Origin: Prorocentrum cordatum
Lineage: Eukaryota; Sar; Dinophyceae; Prorocentrales; Prorocentraceae
Assembly (NCBI GenBank): GCA_963575745.1
Contig: CAUYUJ010004312.1
Location: forward strand, 1-34,651
Direction of reading: 5' to 3'
Length of the DNA stretch: 34,651 bases
Positions 19,484 to 28,400 of the stretch are shown here, piece after piece. Numbering within the stretch: the first letter of the stretch is position 1; the number at the start of each line of letters is the position of its first letter. Under the pieces are notes generated by a model. That model worked only from the letters and a program-made list of their open reading frames with translations, was not told the DNA's origin and did not search any database. The position numbers and the translations under genes are program-made.

Positions 19484-22400
19484 GGTCGGTCGGTCGGTCG
19501 GTCTGTCTGTCTATCTGTCTGTCTGTCTGTCTGTGTCTGTCTGTCTGTGTCTGTGTCTGTGTCTGTGTATGTGTCTGTGTATGTGTCTGTGCGTGTGTGT
19601 GCGTGTGTGTCTTGGAACCCGGGCGCCCGAGTATGTCCACATCCACCGTCTAGTTACCGAGGTAGCCGAAGATGGACCCCCTGTAGGGGGTGGTCATGGA
19701 CAAATCTCCGCCTCGGAGAAGCCCGCGCGGAGATTCGAGTGTGTGTGAAAGCTACGGATGCCGCTGCTGCGCGGACCTCTCCCAGGGTGAACTGGAGGAG
19801 GAGGAGGAGTTTCGAGGCGAATCTAGCCGCCGTGGCGACGAGAACCTCCCAGATGGTCCCAAACAAACGAGAATGGGGAAAGGGCTGCGTCGATCCAAGA
19901 AATCCGCGCGGAGCTTCGCATCCGGCGCTCCAGTTTTCCGATGCGTCCAGACGACTTCCCGTGGACCGGTTTTCACCCTCGGTCGTGTTTGACAGTCCTG
20001 GGGTCCGTTGAGGGCCCACTGGGGCCGAAAGCGGTCAAACCCGGCCGCTCCAAGTTTGTCCGAGCCTCGGAGCTTCGGGCCCGAAAGTGCGTGCTTGTGC
20101 TGCTTCTCCCCCTCGGGATGCCGAAGAGGGTGGGCGGGGGCGCCGGGCTGATGCTCCACGCCCTGGCGGGGGGCAGCACCGCGGCGAAGAGCACCAGCAG
20201 GCGCGCCGTGGCGCTGAGGCGGAAGGACTCGGCGTCGGCGAAGGCCCAGAAGCCCGTGAGCGCGTCGAGCAGCCCGAGCAGGCCCCCGCTGGCGGAAGAA
20301 GAAAAGGCGGCAAACCCTGAGACTCTGGCGTTGCACTCTTCTCGGGCCAGGCGCTTTCGCTCATGGTCGGGCCTGGGGGCCATCACAGATCGATGCGGCT
20401 CGAAAGACGCCGCACAGCGTCGAGATTTAGGGCCCCTGTCGTGGTTTTGAGTATCCCTGGCAGCGTCGGATCTCAGGGAAACTTTCGGAACTCCGCGCGG
20501 AGTTTCGGGATCGGCGGGGGGGGGGCCAGCTCAGATCCAAGAAATCCGCGCGGAGCTCCAAAAGTTTGTGCCTCCGCCGCTGTTCGTTCTTCTGGCTGAG
20601 CTGCCGGCGCAGCATGCGCCTGGCCAGCGCGTTCGACAGCACCACGACGTCGGCGACCAGCATGGCGCCGTCCTCCGAGACCCAATTCGATTCGATCCGA
20701 TTCGATTCCATTCGCGCTCGCAATCGGATCAGCCGCCGTGCTCATTTGGGGGCGAACGTTCAGGCCGCAGCCTCTCTGTGAAACGCCAACTGATTAGAAT
20801 GGGATCCGACTGTTCACATGACGCTGCGAGAAGATTGCAAAACTCCGAGATCCTCCGAGGCCCGAGGTTGCGAGAAGATCGCGGCGGCGCGGAAAAACAC
20901 GACCGGAGCCCTGGAACCCCTAATGCTGCGGCATCTTCGAGCCGGATCGGGGTCCCGGGGCCCGAAGCTGGGAAACCTCTGCTGCTTCGGTCAGCGGCGA
21001 GGGCGGGCCACGCCAGGGCAGGGGCACTCCAGACAACCAGGAGAGGAGGGCGGCCGCCGAGGAGGAACGCAGGTGGGGGGGGGGCTCAGGCGCAGAAAGT
21101 GTTCGCCACGAGGAGTGCGCAGGCGGCCCCAGGCGCCGAGAATCGGTGCACTGGAGTGTGAGCGGCCAGTGCGAAACCGGGCGAACTCGCCCGTAGCGAC
21201 AAAAACGAAGATCGGTCAGCATCGAACTGGGGAGATCGGAGCGGATCGGAACGTGCGTCGAATCGTTCTGCATCGGCACCGAATCCAAATAGAATCGCAT
21301 CGGCTGCGCAAGAATGCACCGCAGCGGCGCTACGCAAGCATCGAGCCGCATCGGGCCGTCGGCTACACCAGTACGTGTCATGCGCCCTCATCGGAGGCGT
21401 ACGCTCGAGCCGAAGACATAGCACGAACATCTTGCAGTACATCGTCTCCCGAGCGGCATGACCAGAAAGCGCCCGCCACGGATTATACACTATAAGATTT
21501 CTGAGCGCGCGCATTGCGCCTTTGGGGGCGACGCGCACATAGTTTCAGTATGTTTGGGTGACGCCGGGACTGGGGCGCCAGGAGCTGAGAAGGTTGGGTG
21601 GCGATATCCGAATCCTACCCCCACCAACCATCGACTCTCCCGAATCGATAGGGGGCAGGGGTAGGGCTCGGACTTCGACACGCGTTCGACGATTTCTCAA
21701 CCCTGACCCCGCCGCCCATCGAGTTGCCCGAACCGTGGATTGGCGAGGGCAGGGTTCGGATCTCGCCGCCGAAGACGCGTTCGACGAGCTCCGAACCCCG
21801 ACCCCGCCGCCCAACGAGTTGTCCGAGCCGTGGCTCCGCGAGGGCAGGGTTCGGATCTCGCCGCCGACGGGTCCGACAGCAGCCGCCACGTGCCCGCCGT
21901 CACCGCGGGCACGTCCTCCGCCAGCACGGAGGAGACCCCTCCGGCCCCAGGGCCGCCGAGGCGCTGGGCGAGGCGCAGGAAGCGGCGCGGGCGCAGGCAC
22001 CGGCGCACCAGGTCCACCTGCCGACGACCCTCAGAACGCGCGTGTTAGCGCCAACGTGTCACTGGCGGCTTGTATCCGTGCGCAGTGGTGGCAATGGAGG
22101 AGGAGCCAGCGATGGCAACGCGACGCACCATACACAGAAGCGCACAGCGTTAAAAATGGCAAGAAGCCCGACTGGGCTCCGTGAATCACCACGTGAACTC
22201 GAAAAGAAGAAGAGGAAGAGAAAGATCATTAATCAGAATAATAACAATAATAATAATAATAAGAAGAAGAAGAAGAAAAAGAATAAGGAGAAGGAGAAGA
22301 AGGAGAAGGAGAAGAAGGGGAGGACGACTCGTGTAGCGCCAACGTGTGCTCGTCCACCGCAGTCCTTCAAATACGACGCAGGCGGGGTGATGAGGGCCGA

Positions 22401-25400
22401 TACGGACTGCGTGCTGTCGACGGGGCTGAACGGGGCTAACCCTCGCTGAGCTACCACACATCCGGAAGATCATCGAACCTTTGGGGGGAGGGACAGAGCT
22501 CCCATTTGGCAAAACCGAGGGGCCCGAAACCCCTGCAAGCCTGGCGCGGCGTGTTTTATCCGGCCAGGCACGAGCGACCAAAATCGGGACCTGGGACCAT
22601 CACGGATCGACCTGGCTCGCCACCTACCGCAGGAAGAGGGGGTCTAGCTCCTGTCGCGATGTTTGGCGATGTTGGATTTGTTTCGCAACGTCGGATCTCA
22701 GGAGAGCCCCCTTTGGCAAAGCACCGTCGGCGATTCAGAGATGGGGCCCTGAGGGATGGGACCCTCAGGACGGATGCCCTCAGGCAGAGTGAAGGTTTGG
22801 CTTGGGGCCCCTTTCCTATCCTTTCGGCCCCATCCCTCAGGGCCGCATCTCTGAACCACCGACGCCCGTTTGGCGAAAACGGCGAGGAACCAAAGGCCGG
22901 CCTTGGTGCGCAGGCCCACCAGAGAACTGCGGGCGCACAGCCCCCTCGATGATTCTCAGAGCTTGCGCTAATGCCAACAAGTCCTTGTCCGCCGAAGCCC
23001 TTCCATACGATCCAGGCGATCTAACAAGGGCCAGCAAAGGATGCGTGCTGCCAGTGCAGCTGAAGACGGTAACCAAGAAACACACACTGGGCCAACACAC
23101 GTCCTGATGACCATCGACTTCGGCAGAACACCCGCGTGGGTGCGCAGGCCCGCAAGACGACTGCGGCCGCACAACCCCATCGATGATCCGCAGAACGTGT
23201 GCTATCCTAGCGCATGCGCACCCAATTCAGCTCAACCGATAGCACGAAGCCTCTGTCGGCCATCGTTGCGCGGCCTGGGTCGAAATAAGAAGGGCTTCGG
23301 TGGACAGGCACACGCTGGCGCTGACACACGTTCTGAAGACCAACGACGTTGGCAAAACACAAGCTTCGCAAAACGCCCCTTTAGTCCCAACACGATGCTG
23401 TGACAGATCGCGCGGTGACCTCCAACTCCCGGGAAGCCTCGCCACACAATGCGGCACGAACCTGGTCTGGGGACCCTGGGGGCCCCAGTCGCCCGAGACG
23501 TCCTCGGAGAACGGCCCAAGTCCCAGAACCTCGCGGCCACCCCGAATCCCCACTGACCCATCACACGGTGTGGTCACCGCGCCGGCCAGGGACCAGGGGC
23601 CCAGCGGGCGCGGGCCCGCATCAAGAAGCTGCGGCCGCACAGACCCCTCGAGGACCGAACAAGGGCAATTCGAGGATCGACCGAGCAGGGTGGGGGGCTC
23701 TGTCTTAGATGCGGCCGACGGCACGGAACGGAACGGAGCGCTCATGCGGGCACGCGCACGGGACCCTTCAGGGCGGAGCTCGTGAGGCCATGGCCTCGCA
23801 GGAACAGCCGATCGAAACTGACCCCTGTCGACGAGGCGGCCCCCAAAAAGCCAACTGCCGCTGTCCCCCTTCGCCCTCCTCTCGCTGCGCTCCGGCTTCC
23901 GGGCCGAGGCTCGGCTCTCCCGCGGCCGTTCCCGACGACCAGGGCACCACCGGGCACTACACCGGGCACCACCCGGGCACCACCGGCCACGCCTTCCCCA
24001 GCAGAAGCATCGAAACCCAGGGGAAACCCAGGGCACCCTGGAGGCAAGCAGGGTGCGTCTTGGCATGCGACTCTCCACTGTACCCCCCTCGCTCGCTCGC
24101 CGGCCCTCGCCTGCAGCCGCCGCTGGCAGGCCAGCGCCGCCGCCGCCCCCAGGTGCACGGCCGCCGCGTGCGTGCCGCTGCGCGCGCAGGCGCAGAGCAG
24201 CAGCCGCGGCACGAGCTGCCTGGCCGCGCCGCGGCGGCGCTCCACCACGGCGCGCAGCGCGGCCGCGCCCAGCCCGATGGCGCGCTCCTCGGCCCAGGCG
24301 CCGCAGAAGCCCAGCGCCAGTACCAGCACAAAGGCGCCCACCTCTGGAGGAAGGAAGCGACGAGAGGCGAACGAGCCGACCTCGCGTTTGACCAACCTCG
24401 CCTCCAGACGGCGACCAAAAGACACCAAACTACCCGTTGGGTGGCCCGAAACGGTCAGGCTGCTTGACGAGGCGGGTGGTGCGGCCTGGTCTTGCCTGGC
24501 AGCGGAAGCGGGGTAGGCCTTTTCAACCCTGTGGGCAAAAAGGCACGAGCACAAGCTGTCGGAGCTCCGCGCGGACTTCTTGGATCGGCGCTGGCCCCCC
24601 CCCCCTGGCGGCGCCTCTAACACCGCCCCTGGCGCGTTGCGCGCGCCAGGGAGACCAGCGCAGATCCAAGAAATCCGCGGGACCAGAAGGAGGAGGGGGT
24701 GGTGGTGGAGGAGGAGGAAGTGGAGGAGGAGGAGGAGGAGGAGGAGGAGGAGGAGCAGGAGGAAGAGGAAGAGAAAGAGGAGGAGGAGGAGGAGGAGGAG
24801 CAGGAGGAGGAGGAAGAGAAAGAGGAGGATGAAGAAGTGGAGAGGGAGAGGAGGAGGAGGAGGAGGAGGAGGAGGAGGAGGAGGAAGTGGAGGAGGAGGG
24901 AGCCAGCGCAGATGCAGGAAATCCACCGCGGAGTTCCGAAAGTCCGTGCTCCTGCCGGCGCTTCTGCCCCGAACCTCCGCTGGGGAAACCCACCGCAGGC
25001 AGAAGAACAGCCGCAGCTGCAGCCGCAGCTGGTCCAGCAGGGTCCGCACCGGCTCCATCAGCCACGAGTGCGTGGTGGGGAAGACCCAGGGCCGGACCTC
25101 CGTGCGCAGGGCCAGCAGGTCGCCCACGCTGGCCACGGAGGGCCGCATGGAGCCCCCCGCGCTGCCGCACGAGGACTCGCGCGGCAGCCTGCCCGAGCCC
25201 CCCGCGGCCGCCAGCGGGGCGCGCAGCTTCGGGGACGACTCGGGCCTCTGGGGCGCCCCGGGGTCCGCGGCGGGCCTGCTGCTGACGTGAGAAGAGGAAC
25301 AGGCAGCACAAGCAGGAAACCGCGGAGGTCTGCGCGGAGTTCTTGGATCTGCGCTGGGGGGCGCGCCCAGGGCGGCACTGGAGGCGCCACCAGGGGGGCC

Positions 25401-28400
25401 CAGCACAGATCCAAGAAAAACCCGCGCGGAGCTCCAAAAGTTCATGCCTGCGCCGTGCTCCCTCTTCGAGATGTCCTCCAGGCGCCAGCGACCGCGCCCC
25501 TCCAGCGTCAGCATGCGCGAGTGGTGCCGGTGCAGCGCCTCCCTCTGCACCAGAGTGACCAGCGTGATCCCCGCGCCCCTGCACGCGTCCAGCAGCGCGT
25601 CCTCGTCGGCTGGGGGCAGCGCCGAGGTGGCGCCGTCGATGACGGCGAACGCGGGCTTGCGCCACAAGAGGCGGGCCAGCGCCAGCCGCTGCAGATTCTC
25701 CAGGCTGGCGTCCCGCCCCAAGCCCTCGGAGAGGTGGTCCAACCCGACGGCCTGGATCAGGCTGTCGAGCTCCTTGGAAGAAGAAAAGTCAGCACAAGCA
25801 GAAACTGTTGACGGCCCGCGGACTTTTCGGATCTGCGCTGGACCCCCTGGTGGCGCCCGGGGCGCCGCCCCTGGCGCGCGCGCGCCCCAGGGAGGGGGTC
25901 CAGCGCAGATCCAAGAAATTCGCGCGGACCGTGAACAGCGTGTGTGTGTGCATGTAGATGTGTGTGTGTGTGGCATGCAGGTGTGTGGGTGTGCGTGTGT
26001 GGGTGTGTGTGTGGGTGTGTGGGTTTGGGTGTGCGCGTGCGCGCGTGTGTGCGTGTGTGTGTGTGCGTGTGTGTGTGTGTGTGTGTGCGTGTGTAAGTGC
26101 GTGTGTGTGTGTGTGTGCGCGTGTGTGCGTGTGTGCGTGAGCCGTGTGTGCGTGCGCATGTGCATGTGCGTGTGCGTGTGCGTATGCGTGTGCGGGTATT
26201 GGTGCGTGTGTGCGTGTGTGTGTGTGCGTAGAGGTATGCGCATGCTGTACGCATGTGTGTGCTGTGCTGGTGTGTAATTTGTCGTGTGGTGTGTGGGTGT
26301 GTGTGATGTGGTGCGTGATGTGTGGTGTGTGCTGTGCTGTGCGGTGTGGTGTGTGTGTGTGTGCGTGTTATGATCTGTGTTTGATGTGTTGAGCTGTGTC
26401 CTGCGTGTGCGTGGAGGTATGCGCGTGTTGTACGTATGCGTGTGCGTGTTGTGAGCTGGTGTGTGTGTGCGTGTGTGTTATGAGTCGTGTGGTGTATGTG
26501 ATGTGTTGCGTGATGTGTGGTGTGTGTGTGTGCTGTGTTGTGTTGTGTTTTGTGGTGTGTGTGTGTTGTGGTTTGTGTGAGGTGTGTTGAGTTGTGCCCT
26601 GTGCGTTCTGTCGTGTGTGTGTGTGTTGCGCGGTATGTGTTGTGTGTTGCGTGCTGTGTGGTGTGTGTTGTGTGTTGTGTGTTCTGTGTTGTTTGTGGTG
26701 TGTGGTGTGTGTGTGTGTTGTGTGTTGTGTGTGGTGTGCATGTTGTGTGCGTGGTGTGTGGTGTGTGTGTTGTGCTGTGGTGTTCGTGGTGTGTGCTGTG
26801 CGTGCTGTGTGAGGAGGTATGTGGTGTGTGTGTTGTGTTGTGTGCTGGATGGTGTGTAGAGTGTGGTGTGTAATGTGGTGTGTGGATTGTAGTGTTGTGT
26901 GTTGTGTGGTGGTTTGAGTGCTGTGTGTTATGTGTGCTGTGTGTGTGCTGTGTGGCGTGTGCTGTGTGTTATGTGTGCTGTGCGTGGTGTATTGCGCGTG
27001 CTGTGTGTGTGCGTTGTGTGGTGTGTGGTGTGTGGTGTGTGTTGTGTGGTGTGTGTTGTGTGTTGTGTAATGTGTGGCGTGTGGTGTGTGTGTGTGTGTC
27101 GCGTGCTGTATCGTGTGGTGTATGGTGTGCGTGGTGTGGTGTGTGGAGTGTGGTGTGTGGTGTGTTGTGTCGTTCGGGGTGTGTGTGTGTGCTGCGTGTG
27201 AAAGCTTGATGTTGGGTGTGGTGCGTGTGCTGTGTGTCGTGCGTTGTGTGTTATGAGTGCTGTGTGTGGAGTCTTGCGCGTGCTGTGCGTGTTGTGTGGT
27301 GTACTGCGTGTTGTGTGTTGTGTAATGTGTGGTGTGCGTTGTGTGTTGTGTGCTGTATCGTTTGGTGTATATTGTGCAAAGTGTGGTGTGTGGAGTGTAG
27401 TGTGTGTTGTGGTGTGGTGGTCGGGGTGTATGTGTGTGCTGTGTGTGCGCTGTATGCTGAGTGTGGTGTGTACGTGTATGCGTGTGTGCTGCATGCCTGT
27501 TGGGTGATGTATGGTGTATGTGCGTTGTTGCGTCGTGTGTGCTGTGTGCGTTGTGTGTGGTGTGTGTGTTGTGTGTTGTGTGGTGTGCGTTGTGCGTGGT
27601 GTATGTATGCGTGGTGTGTGGTGTGTGCTGTGCGCTGTGTGGTGTGTGCGGTGTTTGGTGTGTGTGTTGTGCGTGTTCTGTGTGGTGTGTGAGGTGTGTG
27701 TGTGCTGTGTGCGCTGTATGTGGGCGTTGTTTGCTGTGTGATGTGTGTTGCGCGGGCTGTGTGTGCTGTGTGTTGTGATGTGTGTGTGTCCTGTGGTGTG
27801 TGATGTGTGTAGTGTGTATTGTGTGTTGTGTGCTAAATGGTGTGTGGTGTGTATTGTGTGGAGAGTGGTGCGTGGAGTGTGATGTCTGCTGTGTGAAATG
27901 TGTTGTGTGCTGTGTGGTGTATGATAGGTGTTGTGTTGTGTGCCGTGTGTTCTGTGCTGTGTGTTATGGTGTGTGCTGTGTGTTGTGCGGTGGGCGCTGT
28001 GTGATGTGTACTGTGCATGGTGTGTTGTCTTGTTGTTATGTGTTGTGTGTTGTATGTTATGTGTTGCGGTGTGTGCTATGTGTTGTGCGTTGTGTGCGGT
28101 GTGTTGTGTTGTGCGTTGTGTCTGGTGTCTGGTGTGTGGTGTGTGGTGTGCTGTGTGTGGTGTTGTGTGCGGTGTTCAATGTGTTGCGTGTGTGCGTGTT
28201 GTGGTGTGTGTGTGCGAGTAAGCGGGTGTGTTTATGCCGTGTCTTCGTCTTCGACTCCTGCATCGACGCCGCGGACAGCCCCGTGCACTGCCCGCTGGAC
28301 GAGACGACCACCTGAGCGACGCAAACACGCGGATGGTCTTGCGCGGGGGGGCACAGCGACCCTACGCCGCGGCTTGCGCGATCCGCCAGCGTGGCACACG

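Noticed and set aside
23742-26243. An 833-residue minus-strand ORF
   Set aside because: It is not one protein. It reads through exons 7, 8 and 9 of the transporter, which happen to share the frame, and through hairpins and a GGA tract as poly-Leu/Pro.
25940-28225. Many Cys/Val-rich plus-strand and His/Thr-rich minus-strand ORFs up to 188 residues
   Set aside because: They come from GT-rich composition that contains almost no stop codons; no domain and no codon structure.
28231-28315. Plus-strand exon reading [21 protein letters not shown]
   Set aside because: No fitting plus-strand neighbours; the minus-strand reading fits exons 5 and 7 in phase with AG and GA splice sites.
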